Below are positions 8,262 to 17,832 of a DNA stretch of 43,244 nt, in pieces. Below the pieces are notes generated by a model. The model worked only from the letters and a program-made list of their open reading frames with translations, had not been told where the DNA came from and did not search any database. The stretch lies in NCBI GenBank assembly GCA_025057645.1, contig JANXBJ010000019.1, forward strand, positions 1 through 43,244, given 5' to 3'. The DNA is from Anaerolineales bacterium (GTDB taxonomy: Bacteria; Chloroflexota; Anaerolineae; Anaerolineales; UBA4823). Both the position numbers and the translations under genes were made by a program. The stretch's first letter is position 1. Every line of letters starts with the position of its first letter.

Positions 8262-9101
8262 ATGGATTTCACCATCCTGTTCTTCTTGTTTTTGGTCATC
8301 TCCTCTTTGCAGCCGGTGATCCGCCAACGCATGCTCGAAGCCAGCCGAGCGCGCATGTTGCGCCAATTGGAACTCAAGCGCAACTCGCGCGCCATCGCCC
8401 TGATCCACCGCCAAGAGCGACTTTCTTTCCTGGGCTTTCCCATCGCTCGCTACATCGATATTAACGACTCCGAAGAAGTTTTGCGGGCAATCAAGCTGAC
8501 CGATCCCAACGTCCCGATTGACATAATCCTGCACACCCCGGGCGGACTGGTCCTAGCCGCCGAGCAGATCGCCAAAGCTTTGTGCCGCCACCCTGCCAAA
8601 GTAACCGTCTTCGTCCCCCATTACGCCATGTCGGGCGGCACGATGATCGCCCTCGCTGCCGATGAGATCGTAATGGATGAAAATGCTGTGCTCGGACCCG
8701 TCGACCCTCAGATCGGGCAACAGCCAGCGGCTTCAATCCTAGCCGTTTTGGAGCAGAAACCGATCGATAAGATCAGCGACGAAACCCTGATCCTTGCCGA
8801 TGTCGCCCGCAAAGCGATCCGTCAGGTCAAGGATACTCTGCGCGAAATCCTGATGAGCCATACTACGCCCGAACAGGCCGAAACTTTAGCCGAAGTTCTC
8901 TCTAGTGGGCGTTGGACACACGACTACCCCATCACCGTGGAAGAGGCTCGCGGTTTAGGCTTGCCTATTTCTACCCAGATGCCTCAAGAAGTTTATCAAC
9001 TGATGAACATGTATCCCCAAGCAGGTCTGGGCCGTCCCACGGTGGAATACATCCCCGTGCCGTATCCATTGCCCCGCCCACGGGCAAAGGACCGCGGGTA
9101 G
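8262..9101 (+). CDS. SDH-type Clp-fold membrane serine protease
   Basis: 279 residues of the serine dehydrogenase proteinase family (SDH_sah, PF01972), related to SppA and NfeD proteases. An N-terminal hydrophobic segment (about 3-20) anchors it. The Clp/crotonase fold shows the oxyanion region IILHTPGGLVLAAEQIA and the nucleophile Ser in HYAMSGGTMIALAADEI, followed by VLGPVDPQIG. Such enzymes are predicted to degrade membrane or lipoprotein substrates at the cytoplasmic face. The ATG has GAGGTG just upstream. It lies between the rhomboid gene and a membrane coiled-coil gene. Confidence 0.88.
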   Translation: MDFTILFFLFLVISSLQPVIRQRMLEASRARMLRQLELKRNSRAIALIHRQERLSFLGFPIARYIDINDSEEVLRAIKLTDPNVPIDIILHTPGGLVLAAEQIAKALCRHPAKVTVFVPHYAMSGGTMIALAADEIVMDENAVLGPVDPQIGQQPAASILAVLEQKPIDKISDETLILADVARKAIRQVKDTLREILMSHTTPEQAETLAEVLSSGRWTHDYPITVEEARGLGLPISTQMPQEVYQLMNMYPQAGLGRPTVEYIPVPYPLPRPRAKDRG

Positions 9102-9124
9102 TGAAATAGAGTAGGAGAGTGAGC

Positions 9125-9793
9125 ATGAACGCTAACAATCTAGAAGGTGAAGAAGAGCGCTCAGCGAAGGAGGCCGAGTCGATCGAGCCAAGCTCAGGGG
9201 GTGCGGAAGCCCTTGCTCCTGCTACCCCCACTGCGGAGTTCGCCAGAGAGGAAAGCCGTCTCGGCCGCTTTCTGCGCCAATTGGTGCGGTGGACGTTGGG
9301 CGTCCTAATCCTGATTGGGGTTGGCTTCGTGGCTGCTTTGCTGCTCTTCTACATTCCAATGCGCCGCGAGGCAGCCACACGGGCAACCGAGTTGAGCGCC
9401 GCCCAGACGCGCATTGAGGAACTCGAAGGCGAGCTAGCCGCCAAAGCCCAGATGGAAAAACTCTATCAAGAGGCCCTGGAGCGACTCAAGCGCGCCGACT
9501 TCCAGAACAATCTGCTTCGCTTACAGTTGGAAGTTGCCTCAGCGCGCATCTACCTCTATCAGGATCAAAAAGAGCTGGCAGGCACGGCGATGCGCAACGC
9601 CCAATCTATCTTCAAAGCCCTGCAAACGGGGGCAACGCCTGCTCAACGCACTGCTTTGAGCGAGATGGAAGCTAGACTCGACTTGGCCCTCAGCGGTTTG
9701 GAGAAAGACCTCTATGCAGCCCAATCCGATTTGGACGTGCTGGCGCGCAGACTCAGCGATTTTTCAGCTTCTCTGACGGCCAGCTCGCCCTGA
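9125..9793 (+). CDS. Membrane-anchored coiled-coil protein, function unknown
   Basis: About 222 residues. A charged, low-complexity N-terminus (about 1-50, Glu/Ala/Pro-rich) is followed by one transmembrane helix (about 58-80, [19 protein letters not shown]) and then long alpha-helical segments rich in Ala, Glu and Leu, predicted coiled coil. The later part, with repeated Gln/Leu/Arg heptads, resembles helical-hairpin segments. I do not recognise a named family. The ATG at 9125 is favoured over GTG at 9119 by spacing to GGAG at 9113-9116. As the third gene of the protease cluster it may be a scaffold or adaptor. Its last 30 bases overlap the convergent photolyase gene. Confidence 0.75.
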   Translation: MNANNLEGEEERSAKEAESIEPSSGGAEALAPATPTAEFAREESRLGRFLRQLVRWTLGVLILIGVGFVAALLLFYIPMRREAATRATELSAAQTRIEELEGELAAKAQMEKLYQEALERLKRADFQNNLLRLQLEVASARIYLYQDQKELAGTAMRNAQSIFKALQTGATPAQRTALSEMEARLDLALSGLEKDLYAAQSDLDVLARRLSDFSASLTASSP

Positions 9794-11155
9794 AGCATAG
9801 GCCGCTAGTGTCCGAGCTTTATCGGGCAGAATAATCGGCCGGACGGGATAACCAGAAACCTTGATCTCCTTGAGCCACGGGGCATGGATTGCCTCAGCAT
9901 CTAAGTGACGTAGCTCCGGCACCCAGCGGCGGATATACTCTCCCTGCGGATCAAACTTACGGCTTTGCAGCACGGGGTTAAAGATGCGAAAATAGGGTGC
10001 GGCATCGGTCCCGGTGCCAGCGGTCCACTGCCAACCGCCGTTGTTGGCAGCAGGGTCGCCGTCCACTAAATTTTCCATGAACCATGCCTCGCCCCAGCGC
10101 CAATCAATCAGCATGTCCTTAACCAGATAGGAGGCCACGATCATGCGAGCGCGGTTGTGCATCCAACCGGTCTCTCGCAATTGGCGCATAGCCGCATCGA
10201 CAATGGGCATCCCCGTGCTTCCCTCCTTCCAGTGCTGGAAAGCGGCTTCGTCGTTGACCCAAGGGATATTAGCCAGAGCACGGTTAAAAGCTCCTTTGCT
10301 CACATAGGGGAAGTGATAGAGAATTTGGATGTAGAACTCGCGCCAGATCAGCTCGTTCAACCACATTTCCGCCGATTTACCCATCCCCGGCGGTGCAGTG
10401 TAAAGAGCCTGCAGGGCAGCCGCAGCGGCTTGGCGCAGGCTCACCATGCCGAAGCGTAAATAGGGTGAAAGCTGAGACGTGCCCTCCAAGTCCATACGGT
10501 TGCGCAATTCAGCATAAGCGTAGATGCCACTGGGTGAGTTCGTCCTCGAGAAGGCAAGGGGTCGGGTAAAGTTCTCCAAACGCAGCAGAGCTTCTTCCTC
10601 ACCTGCCGGAAAGTGCGGATCGCGCTGAAAGGAAGGCAGGGGTTCACTGGGAATTTCAGGGGGCGAAGGGATGCGTTCAGGAGCGAGGAGAAGCTTCAGT
10701 TCGCCTAGCTTCGCCTTCCAGGCCTTAGAGAACGGGGTGTAGACCGTATAGGGACTGCCATCGGGCTTGAGTATTGCGGTCGGATGGTGAACTGTTTGAC
10801 CTCCGACCAACTCCAAGGGAAGCTTGCGAGCGATCCGTCCATCTCGGCGGCGGGCATAGGGGGTGTAATCCTCTTCGGCACAGATGATCTCGGCGCCGCT
10901 TTCTGCCAGCACTTGCTGCAGGACGAGCAAGGGCTCGCCGCAGCGCACAACCAAGTACGAACTCCGCTGACGCAAGCTCTTATCCAACGCATGCAAGCCG
11001 GCAAAAAGGAAATTCTGCCGCCTAGGGGCCGGACGAGAAAGCAAACGTGGGTCGAGAATAAACAGAGGAATTACTTCCCCCTTCTGTAAAGCAGCGTCAA
11101 GGGCGGCGTTGTCGGTCAACCTGAGGTCGCGACGAATCCACCAAATGGCTTTCAT
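9764..11155 (-). CDS. phrB: Deoxyribodipyrimidine photolyase
   Basis: 463 residues; uses blue light and FADH- to split cyclobutane pyrimidine dimers in DNA. The N-terminal photolyase/cofactor domain starts [19 protein letters not shown]. The C-terminal FAD-binding domain has [50 protein letters not shown] and the [18 protein letters not shown] signature, which carries Trp residues used in flavin photoreduction. The start at 11155 matches the family N-terminus; upstream in-frame sequence to 11209 is not conserved. GGGGAG lies about 10 bases before the ATG. Its 3' end overlaps the convergent gene ending at 9793. Confidence 0.95.
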   Translation of the reverse strand: MKAIWWIRRDLRLTDNAALDAALQKGEVIPLFILDPRLLSRPAPRRQNFLFAGLHALDKSLRQRSSYLVVRCGEPLLVLQQVLAESGAEIICAEEDYTPYARRRDGRIARKLPLELVGGQTVHHPTAILKPDGSPYTVYTPFSKAWKAKLGELKLLLAPERIPSPPEIPSEPLPSFQRDPHFPAGEEEALLRLENFTRPLAFSRTNSPSGIYAYAELRNRMDLEGTSQLSPYLRFGMVSLRQAAAAALQALYTAPPGMGKSAEMWLNELIWREFYIQILYHFPYVSKGAFNRALANIPWVNDEAAFQHWKEGSTGMPIVDAAMRQLRETGWMHNRARMIVASYLVKDMLIDWRWGEAWFMENLVDGDPAANNGGWQWTAGTGTDAAPYFRIFNPVLQSRKFDPQGEYIRRWVPELRHLDAEAIHAPWLKEIKVSGYPVRPIILPDKARTLAAYASGRAGRQRS

Positions 11156-11236
11156 ACGACTCTTGCTCCCCGAGTGAGAACCGATGCATTCAATTGGATA
11201 GGCCGGCAATCAATTCGCCTTCGCACCCACAAACCT

Positions 11237-12178
11237 TCATCGAACAGTGGTAGAGATCACCCTCACCGCCCCGGCTTCTTCGAGGGATCGAGCGACGGCA
11301 GCGGCATTGGCCTCGGACACAAGGGCGATAATATTTCCGCCACGCCCCCCGCCGCTCAACTTAGCACCCAGTGCACCTCCCCGGAGAGCTGCCTCGATCA
11401 GGCGGTCCAACTCAGGCGAGGAGACGCCCAATTCCCGCAAGAGACTTTGATTCCGGGTCATCAGTGCCCCAAGACGATCGGGTTCTCCCCTCTCAATTAG
11501 AGTGCGCGCCTCTACTACGATTGCAGCGATTTGATCGAAAATCGCTTCGTATTTCTCGGGGTTTTGGCCCCAAGCTGCGCGCACATCGGCAACGGTTATA
11601 GCAGTTGGGCTAGAAATACCGCTATCGGCAATCAGCAGCGTGAAGGGACGTCCGATGTGCAAGGGCTGAATCGGCTTTCCACGCGCGAAAAAGATTGCCT
11701 TCTGGAAGGCGATCACCGTGTTATCCACCCCCGAGGGGGTGCCGTGATAGATTTTTTCCACTTCGTATGCAATCGCAGAGACAACCTCATCGGGAAGATG
11801 CTTTCCCAAATAGGCAGCCAAGGCGCGAACAACCGCCACGGAAACGGCTGCTCCCGACCCCAGACCGGAGGCCGGCGGAATCGTTGAGTGAATCGCAATC
11901 TGGCATGAGGGCAGGTAGGCCGCGCCAAGCTCCCGGGCGGTTAGCTCGACCACCCGCCTCAGCGGATGTTCAACGGAGAGTTCATCCAACGGCGCATCGA
12001 GCTGAACCGCAGGGGCTATGAGGCGCACTTGTCCGTGTGGAGCGTGTAATTCGGCGCGCACAATTGCGCGGGCATGCAAGGCCGTAACCGGAACCGCAAT
12101 CGCCGGGCGGCCGTAAACAACGGCATGCTCACCGAAGAGGATAATCTTTGCTGGGGCTTGAGCAGTGAAGGCCGGCAT
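11237..12178 (-). CDS. mvk: Mevalonate kinase
   Basis: 313-residue GHMP kinase that phosphorylates mevalonate with ATP in the mevalonate route to isoprenoids. Motif 1 is APAKIILFGEHAVVYG (residues 8-23), typical of mevalonate kinases. Motif 2 is IPPASGLGSGAAVSVA (ATP-binding loop, about residue 100). HGTPSGVDNT carries the catalytic Asp, and motif 3 is GAKLSGGGRGGNIIAL near the C-terminus. It starts three bases downstream of the UbiA-family gene stop, so the two form an operon for polyprenyl metabolism. Most bacteria use the MEP route; mevalonate genes are known in several Chloroflexota. Confidence 0.95.
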   Translation of the reverse strand: MPAFTAQAPAKIILFGEHAVVYGRPAIAVPVTALHARAIVRAELHAPHGQVRLIAPAVQLDAPLDELSVEHPLRRVVELTARELGAAYLPSCQIAIHSTIPPASGLGSGAAVSVAVVRALAAYLGKHLPDEVVSAIAYEVEKIYHGTPSGVDNTVIAFQKAIFFARGKPIQPLHIGRPFTLLIADSGISSPTAITVADVRAAWGQNPEKYEAIFDQIAAIVVEARTLIERGEPDRLGALMTRNQSLLRELGVSSPELDRLIEAALRGGALGAKLSGGGRGGNIIALVSEANAAAVARSLEEAGAVRVISTTVR

Positions 12179-12181
12179 AAA

Positions 12182-13069
12182 CTAGTATACATAGAAGATT
12201 AGAACTACCGCCAACCCCCACAAAAGGATAGCCAGTTGCAAAGGCCGATCCGAAAGCAGGAGGTCTTCAGGTGCACCTCCGCCTAGTTTAGTTTGGATCA
12301 GGTAGAGGTAGCGGAAGATGCCATAGATGACGAAGGGGATCGTCAACATCATCACATGATTATCGGGCAAATTCGGCGCCGAGAAAGTATACAGGCTATA
12401 GGCAATAATCGTTGCTCCTGAAACGATCGTAATCAACTGGTCCAGCAAGGGAATGGTATAGCCGTCCAGCACTCGCCGATGGTCATAAGCGCCTTCAGCC
12501 AGCAGAGCCAATTCAGCGCGACGCTTGCCGAAGCCAAGATACAACGATCCTAGGGTGGTGACTACGTAGAGCCACGGGGAGAAACGAGCCACTTGAATGA
12601 GAACCACTCCTGCCGCCACGCGCAGGACAAACCCAGCAGCGATAGCAAAAACATCGATCAGAGGGATATGCTTTAGCCATTTGGAGTACGCCAAGTTGAG
12701 GACAAAGTAACCCAAGCCGACCAAGGCAAAAGCCGGGGAGAGCCAGTAGGAAAAGGGGAAAATCAAAAACGGCAACAAAATTGCTGCTGCCAGAGCTATG
12801 GATGGAGGAAGCTTACCTGAGGCAATTGGGCGATTGCGTTTTTGGGGATGCTTGCGGTCAGCTTCTATATCGATAAGATCGTTGATCAAATAAACCAGCC
12901 CAGAGATCAGACAAAAGACAAGAAAGCCCAATGCAGTCCGAACGATCTCGGGAATGTGAGCCAAATTGAACTGACGGTCGAAGACAATCGCCGCAAACAG
13001 GACACCATTTTTGATCCATTGGCGCGGGCGCATGCTCAAAAACAGATACTTAACGTAGCTAAAGCGCAT
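12182..13069 (-). CDS. UbiA-family polyprenyltransferase, DPPR-synthase-like
   Basis: 295 residues, about eight or nine membrane helices. It resembles decaprenyl-phosphate 5-phosphoribosyltransferase, which moves phosphoribose from PRPP onto a polyprenyl phosphate at the membrane. Seen: SMRPRQWIKN near the N-terminus, the first Asp-rich motif NDLIDIEADRKHP with KRNRPIASG directly after, and YLGFGKRRAEL for the second conserved loop. These fit the DPPR-synthase branch better than the quinone or heme prenyltransferases. The next gene is mevalonate kinase, which would supply isoprenoid precursor. AGGAAA precedes the ATG. Confidence 0.82.
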   Translation of the reverse strand: MRFSYVKYLFLSMRPRQWIKNGVLFAAIVFDRQFNLAHIPEIVRTALGFLVFCLISGLVYLINDLIDIEADRKHPQKRNRPIASGKLPPSIALAAAILLPFLIFPFSYWLSPAFALVGLGYFVLNLAYSKWLKHIPLIDVFAIAAGFVLRVAAGVVLIQVARFSPWLYVVTTLGSLYLGFGKRRAELALLAEGAYDHRRVLDGYTIPLLDQLITIVSGATIIAYSLYTFSAPNLPDNHVMMLTIPFVIYGIFRYLYLIQTKLGGGAPEDLLLSDRPLQLAILLWGLAVVLIFYVY

Positions 13070-13243
13070 GAATGGTTTCCTGCCGAGGTTTGCTTAATTT
13101 TAACCGATGCAAGGAGAATGAACTAAGGTGACCCAGAGGGCCCCCAAGAGGCCGAGGGGACAGACAAGACGGAGTTCAGCCTTGTTGGACCCGCCTTATC
13201 CTGTTGGGAAGAAACTCGGAAGAGGAAGGCTTCCCATCCATTC

Positions 13244-13840
13244 TCATCCCTCAGCGCGGAGGATCGCCAGGGTAGCCAAAAGAGCAACAAGCTGGAGAAG
13301 GTCTAAGTCTTCCTGTTTGAAGGGCTCACCGGTAATCGTGTTGACCACCTCGATGGCTCCGAGCGTCCGATCTCCGTAAACGAGCGGAACACAGATGAGA
13401 GAAAGCGTCATAAAGCCGGTCATCTTGTCAACGAGGGGAGAGAAAAGAGGCTCTGAACGCACGTCCAGCACCAACTTAGGAGTGCGGCTGGCAACAACCC
13501 AGCTCGCAATTCCCTCGCCCGGTGGCAAACGGTAATTGGTAAGGGTTTTCTGTGCCGCTCCTAGGACCAACACAAAGACCAATTCATTGGTCGCTTCATC
13601 CAGTAGCATCAAAGAGCCATCTTTGGAGTTGACCGCTTCCAGAGCAGCGCTGAGAATTAAGTGAATGACGTCGTAAGGATTAGATTGGGGGGTAATGGTT
13701 TCGATTTTGCTTTGTAAGCGTACTAACGAACGCAAAGCCTGACGCAAACGGGCAATTTCCCCCCTAAGTTCTTGATTCTCCTGCTTCAGGCGCGTATATT
13801 GGCTCACCAATTCGCGAAGTACGTCATTGGGGAGTGTCAT
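13244..13840 (-). CDS. GAF-domain sensor protein
   Basis: 198 residues. An N-terminal coiled coil (about 10-45, heptads around LVSQYTRLKQENQELRGE) is followed by one GAF domain (about 50-195; SLMLLDEATNELVFV, then GEGIASWVVASRTPKLVLD, then GDRTLGAIEVVNT). There is no output domain, so it probably works by protein-protein contact or by sensing a small ligand. Same strand as the UbiA-family gene but 174 bases upstream of it; the gap (13070-13243) shows no gene. Confidence 0.85.
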   Translation of the reverse strand: MTLPNDVLRELVSQYTRLKQENQELRGEIARLRQALRSLVRLQSKIETITPQSNPYDVIHLILSAALEAVNSKDGSLMLLDEATNELVFVLVLGAAQKTLTNYRLPPGEGIASWVVASRTPKLVLDVRSEPLFSPLVDKMTGFMTLSLICVPLVYGDRTLGAIEVVNTITGEPFKQEDLDLLQLVALLATLAILRAEG

Positions 13841-14197
13841 CGACCTTTCCCTTCTATGGTCATCCTCAATCTCGGGCAGACGACCTTACGGCAACTCACC
13901 GCTAGACCCTCCTCACTTGAGGCACAGCTAACCCCTCTTACCGAGATATCGGCCAAGGGGCAGGGATGAAGCGTTTCGGCGGAGACTTGGTGAGGAATTG
14001 ACCGTATTCTCGATATTTTATCAAAAAGTTAAGCTACACATACTAAAATCCTTTCCTACGTGGAAAGCACGACATCCAGTTGTCCGTTTCGCCGCTCAGC
14101 ATTAGAACGGCAAGCCCCTCGACGGCCGATATAAGAAAGCTTCGCTGGCGCTTTGATTTTCTAAGTCTGCCCTACCTTGGTTGGAGAAAACATTTTA
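13841..14197. other. Intergenic spacer without recognised content
   Basis: Lies between the GAF gene start (minus strand) and the downstream side of rplI. It must hold the GAF promoter, but no convincing -35/-10 pair was found. Short open frames here have neither ribosome sites nor family resemblance. Confidence 0.5.
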
Positions 14198-14225
14198 GCG
14201 GTATAGCTTCTGCAACCTATACCGC
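14198..14225 (-). terminator. Probable rplI terminator hairpin
   Basis: Perfect 9-bp inverted repeat (GCGGTATAG and CTATACCGC) with a 10-base loop, starting 26 bases after the rplI stop on the minus strand. On that strand the stem is followed by TAAAATGTTTT, a weak U-tract. It could also be a protein-binding site. Confidence 0.5.
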
Positions 14226-14251
14226 CAAGATACCCGAAAAGCACTCTCAAG

Positions 14252-14779
14252 TCACTCGGTTTCTTCGAGACCGGTTTCCGTCACCTCGGCCGGCTCGGGT
14301 GTAGCCTCTTGCTGTTCCTCGATCGGGGGCTGCTCGCCTTCGCGATGGACGATAACCTGTACGACAGGGGATAAGTCCACGGTAAGGCGCACTGGCACCT
14401 CGTACTTCCCTAGGTTGCGAATTGGTTGGATATCAATGGCGCGTCGGTCCACTTCGTGACCACTCTTGGTTTTGATCGCCTCAGCAATCATAGCCGGCGT
14501 GATCGAGCCGTAGAGCTTGCCCGTCTCCCCGGCCCTGACGGCAAAGGTCAGTGTCATTCCGTTCAGCTTTTCTGCAGTAGCACTCAGCTTTTGATTCAAG
14601 GATTGTCGGGCAAGAGCAGCCTTCTCCCGAATCCGCTCTACCTGCTTAACCGCTCCGGGCGTAGCGAGAATGGCAAGTCCTTGGGGGATCAAGTAGTTAC
14701 GCCCATACCCATCCGCTACTTTTTTGATGTCTCCAGCTCGACCTAGTTTATGGACATCCTTGAGCAATATGACCTTCAT
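14252..14779 (-). CDS. rplI: 50S ribosomal protein L9
   Basis: 175 residues. The N-terminal RNA-binding domain begins [17 protein letters not shown] and contains [13 protein letters not shown], the L9 signature. A long connecting helix follows (about 45-80), then the C-terminal domain ([25 protein letters not shown]). The last 30 or so residues form an acidic Glu/Pro-rich tail beyond the usual family length of about 150. It stands alone here; rpsF, ssb and rpsR, frequent partners, are not in the window. It diverges from the archease gene across a 115-base gap. Confidence 0.97.
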   Translation of the reverse strand: MKVILLKDVHKLGRAGDIKKVADGYGRNYLIPQGLAILATPGAVKQVERIREKAALARQSLNQKLSATAEKLNGMTLTFAVRAGETGKLYGSITPAMIAEAIKTKSGHEVDRRAIDIQPIRNLGKYEVPVRLTVDLSPVVQVIVHREGEQPPIEEQQEATPEPAEVTETGLEETE

Positions 14780-14894
14780 TTTTCAAGCCCTTTCTACCTG
14801 CAGAGATCTGCCAGAGGCAGGCTGCAGCGAAGGGTACGACGCCACAGCGGCGGGGATTTTACCATAAAAATCCGAAGGTGGTATACTTATCTCC

Positions 14895-15308
14895 ATGCAA
14901 ACCTCGCTGGCCGGATTCCGAGAAATTGACCATGCTGCCGATTGGGCATTGCACGTTTGGGCCCCCACGCTACCCGGCTTGTTGGAGCAAGCCGCGCGCG
15001 GTATGCTTAAGCTAGCCGGTATTCGGGTGGCTGACTCCCCAGTTAGAGAGTGCGAGTTTGAGTTTACCTTTATTGACTATGAACAGCTCTTGGTCAAGTT
15101 CCTCAACGAAATCTTGTATTGGATTGATCAAGAGAATCTAGCCTTTACCGAATACCGGCTTTCCATGGGCACCGATCGGCTTATAGCGCACCTGCGCGGT
15201 TACCCCATCTGCTCGATCGACAAAGCCATCAAAGCGGTTACGTATCACAATCTGGAAGTTCGCCAAACCGAACAAGGCTACGAAGCTCACCTCGTCTTTG
15301 ATGTATAA
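14895..15308 (+). CDS. Archease
   Basis: 137 residues, full-length archease. In characterised systems archease activates the RNA ligase RtcB by promoting its guanylylation during tRNA splicing or RNA repair. Seen: FREIDHAADWALHVW at the N-terminus (the conserved DHxAD), NEILYWIDQENLAF in the middle and a C-terminal HLVFDV, the usual family end where the metal-binding Asp lies. No rtcB is present in this window. A TATACT box lies just before the ATG, so the leader may be very short. It ends 3 bases before the convergent oxidoreductase gene. Confidence 0.88.
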   Translation: MQTSLAGFREIDHAADWALHVWAPTLPGLLEQAARGMLKLAGIRVADSPVRECEFEFTFIDYEQLLVKFLNEILYWIDQENLAFTEYRLSMGTDRLIAHLRGYPICSIDKAIKAVTYHNLEVRQTEQGYEAHLVFDV

Positions 15309-15311
15309 CAG

Positions 15312-16484
15312 CTAACCTTCAGCCACCTCTACCCAGCATTTCTCTCTGGCGCTGCGCTCGATGGCCTCACAGAGTATTACTTCGTAATGGCCATCTGCAA
15401 AAGTGGGAAAATCTGGCGAGGCAGAGAAGTCCCCAGCTAAAAGATAACGATAAAACTTGGCACAAAACTGCTTAAAAGTGTCCGGGAAGCCCTCATTGTG
15501 CCCACCGGGATACGAAGCTACTGCGCGGGCCTCGGGAGAGAGCAACGCCGGATCTTTCATCAGAATCTGGTTCGGTTGCGTGCGATGCCCAATCCACAGC
15601 TCATCAGGTCGCTCCGAGTTCCAAGCGATAGAAGATCGGGAGGCGTTGATCTCGAAAAACAAGCGATTTTTGCGACCGGAGCACACCTGAGCGACCGTCA
15701 GCACACCGGGCACACCGTTCTCGAAGTGCAGGAGAATGCTGGCGTAATCCTCGGTTGTGATCTTTTGGTCAACATAATCGCCGGGCTGAAGAAGCTTCCC
15801 GCTGTAGGTTTCTACCGGCCGAGCGGGCTTCTTACGCACCGGGTGCACGGTCTTGAAGTCGGCCAACACCTCCTTGACTCTTAAACCGGTGATAAACGTG
15901 ACCATGTCCAGCCAATGCGAGCCGATATCTCCCACGGCACGCAAGCTCCCGCCCAACTCCGGCTCTAGGCGCCAATTCCAATCGGTTGGGAAGAGCAACC
16001 AATCCTGTAAATAGGAGCCATGGATAATGAAGACTTCACCCAACTCACCGCTTTGTACCAATTGGCGCGCTTGTTGTACCAGCGGATACATCCGTAAATT
16101 AAAGTTCACCGCATTGGCGCGTTTCATCTCGGCTGCCAACCGAACCAACTCCGCCGACTCGGTTGAGGAAGTCGCCAAGGGCTTCTCACAAACCACATGT
16201 TTGCCGGCAAGCAAAGCAGCTTTAGCATGCGGATAATGAAGATGGTTTGGGGTAGCGAGATGCACCACATGGATCTCCGGGTCGGCGAGCATTTCCTCAA
16301 AGGAGGTATAAGCCCGAGGAATGCCCAATTCGCTGGCTTTCCGGCGGGCCAGCTCCGGATTGGCTTCGGCCAACCCTAAAACACGCAAGCCATTGCGCCG
16401 CAATCCTTCCACATGGGCTGGCCCGATAAAGCCGGTGCCTGCAACACCGATTCCGAGGTTTTCTTTGGTTAGCGGTTGGTTCAT
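15312..16484 (-). CDS. Gfo/Idh/MocA-family NAD(P)-dependent sugar oxidoreductase
   Basis: 390 residues. The N-terminal Rossmann domain shows [18 protein letters not shown], and the substrate/cofactor loop is [12 protein letters not shown] with the conserved EKP. The C-terminal domain has [16 protein letters not shown], giving the usual Asp and His near the active site. The family oxidises or reduces cyclic sugars, inositols or related compounds. It is transcribed alone. A perfect 12-base palindrome at 16612-16623 lies upstream. Confidence 0.92.
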   Translation of the reverse strand: MNQPLTKENLGIGVAGTGFIGPAHVEGLRRNGLRVLGLAEANPELARRKASELGIPRAYTSFEEMLADPEIHVVHLATPNHLHYPHAKAALLAGKHVVCEKPLATSSTESAELVRLAAEMKRANAVNFNLRMYPLVQQARQLVQSGELGEVFIIHGSYLQDWLLFPTDWNWRLEPELGGSLRAVGDIGSHWLDMVTFITGLRVKEVLADFKTVHPVRKKPARPVETYSGKLLQPGDYVDQKITTEDYASILLHFENGVPGVLTVAQVCSGRKNRLFFEINASRSSIAWNSERPDELWIGHRTQPNQILMKDPALLSPEARAVASYPGGHNEGFPDTFKQFCAKFYRYLLAGDFSASPDFPTFADGHYEVILCEAIERSAREKCWVEVAEG

Positions 16485-16611
16485 CCTCCTAACTCCTAGA
16501 AGTGGGATGCAGAGCAGAATAGTGAGTCTTGCGGCAAATACTCTTGTGATAAGACCAGACAGCCCTCCCCTGAACGCGTATTCAGGCCTCCTTAAAGGGA
16601 TTATAGCAGAG

Positions 16612-16623
16612 CTTCTGCAGAAG
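16612..16623 (-). promoter_or_regulatory. Perfect palindrome upstream of oxidoreductase gene
   Basis: CTTCTGCAGAAG is a perfect 12-base palindrome, about 130 bases upstream of the oxidoreductase start. On the minus strand a TATAAT box (plus-strand ATTATA at 16600-16605) lies 6 bases downstream of it, so the palindrome would sit in the spacer of a promoter. No good -35 was seen. It could be an operator, or chance. Confidence 0.35.
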
Positions 16624-16651
16624 TAGAGATGCTCTCACACAACAGCGGAGC

Positions 16652-17398
16652 TTATGTCCGCTCTAGCACCCAGAAATGGGAGAGACCGAAAAGGCGCAGA
16701 GGAGTCCTTTCTAGGTTCTGTAAGAAGCAACGCAAGGCTCTCCCTAAAACAGGGAAACGAGCGATGATATTATCGTAAGCGCCGAAGATCACCGTGGAAG
16801 AAACCAAGCGTATAGGCAACCCCTCGATCAATTTCTCCAAATCGCGTCGTTCATAGACGCGCACGTGCGGTGCCAAACGATTGCGCCAACGCCGTGGCAA
16901 ATAATTGACTAAGGGAATGTTTCCGAAGTGATAACGTCCCCTCCAGTATATCCCGTGTGTTTCGAAAGGATAACCGCGGTTTGGGACAAATAAGACCAAT
17001 CGCCCGCCTTCTCGAAGCACGCGCGTCATCTCCTCCATGGCTTGACGGTCATTGCGCACGTGCTCCAATACCTCATGACTGAGGATAAGATCAAAAGCCT
17101 GATCAGAAAAAGGCAGATGTTCGGCTGCAGCACAAAGCACTTCAAGGCCGCGTCGGCGGGCGGCATAAGCTCGTTCCCAATCGATTTCGAGTCCAATCGC
17201 CCTTTGAGCATAAGGGACAAACTTTTCTAAATACAGACCGATGCCGCAGCCATTTTCTAGGACTTTGCCTCCGACTCGTCCTCCTGCGGCTTTGAGGATC
17301 ATTTGCCATCGCCTCTCCTGCCCAGCTCTCCACACGTAAGAGGGCTCACCGCACCGAGCCGCTTTCTCGTCAGAGGGAGGGCCTAAGGAAGATTCCAT
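16652..17398 (-). CDS. Class I SAM-dependent methyltransferase
   Basis: 248 residues of the Methyltransf_11 type. The SAM-binding loop is VLENGCGIGLYLEKF (about residues 41-55), the acidic end of strand 2 is GLEIDWERA, and the following part has HLPFSDQAFDLILSHEVLEHV and EMTRVLREGGRLVLFVPNRG. The substrate is unknown; lipid or quinone-like molecules are possible given its operon neighbours. Its start overlaps the end of the PPOX gene by 16 bases. It is the last gene of the minus-strand operon that begins at 21103. Confidence 0.88.
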   Translation of the reverse strand: MESSLGPPSDEKAARCGEPSYVWRAGQERRWQMILKAAGGRVGGKVLENGCGIGLYLEKFVPYAQRAIGLEIDWERAYAARRRGLEVLCAAAEHLPFSDQAFDLILSHEVLEHVRNDRQAMEEMTRVLREGGRLVLFVPNRGYPFETHGIYWRGRYHFGNIPLVNYLPRRWRNRLAPHVRVYERRDLEKLIEGLPIRLVSSTVIFGAYDNIIARFPVLGRALRCFLQNLERTPLRLFGLSHFWVLERT

Positions 17399-17832
17399 TC
17401 TTGCTTATGCCCCAATCCATATCGGTTATCGATCCAGCGCAGCCAGGTGGGCTGAAACCGATAAAGCCGGGCGCGAGCAACAACGGCTTCAAGATGGCGC
17501 ACGAAGGGAAACTTACGCTGGTAAGCTTGCCAAGCCCGTTGCCATTCTTCCCCCGGCGAGACTATATTTACCCTGCCCCGCATTTGCAACCCGCGAATGG
17601 CTTGCCACTCCCATACCTCCGGGTAAATTGCGACCGCTGCTGAAGGATTTGTGCACAAGTCCAGGCTGTGCTGACTGCTAGCCTCAGAGAAAAAATACAG
17701 CTCCAGCGTCGCCTCGTCGGCCACAAAATATACCGGCGCGGCATGCGGCTCTCCACTCGCACCGCAGGTCGCCAAAGTCATTGTCGAAAGGCCGAGCAGC
17801 ACCCGGATCTCTTCTCGCATTACGCTATCCAT
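17383..17832 (-). CDS. Pyridoxamine 5'-phosphate oxidase-family protein
   Basis: About 149 residues, split-barrel flavin-binding fold. Seen: MTLATCGASGEPHAAPVYFV for the first strands and LYFFSEASSQHSLDLCTNP for the region contacting flavin phosphate. The start at 17832 is set by GGAGGAG 7 bases upstream; a frame open to 17883 would run deep into ubiX. It overlaps ubiX by 8 bases and the methyltransferase by 16, so it is co-translated with both. It is a distant paralogue of the protein at 6240-6734. Confidence 0.87.
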   Translation of the reverse strand: MDSVMREEIRVLLGLSTMTLATCGASGEPHAAPVYFVADEATLELYFFSEASSQHSLDLCTNPSAAVAIYPEVWEWQAIRGLQMRGRVNIVSPGEEWQRAWQAYQRKFPFVRHLEAVVARARLYRFQPTWLRWIDNRYGLGHKQEWNLP

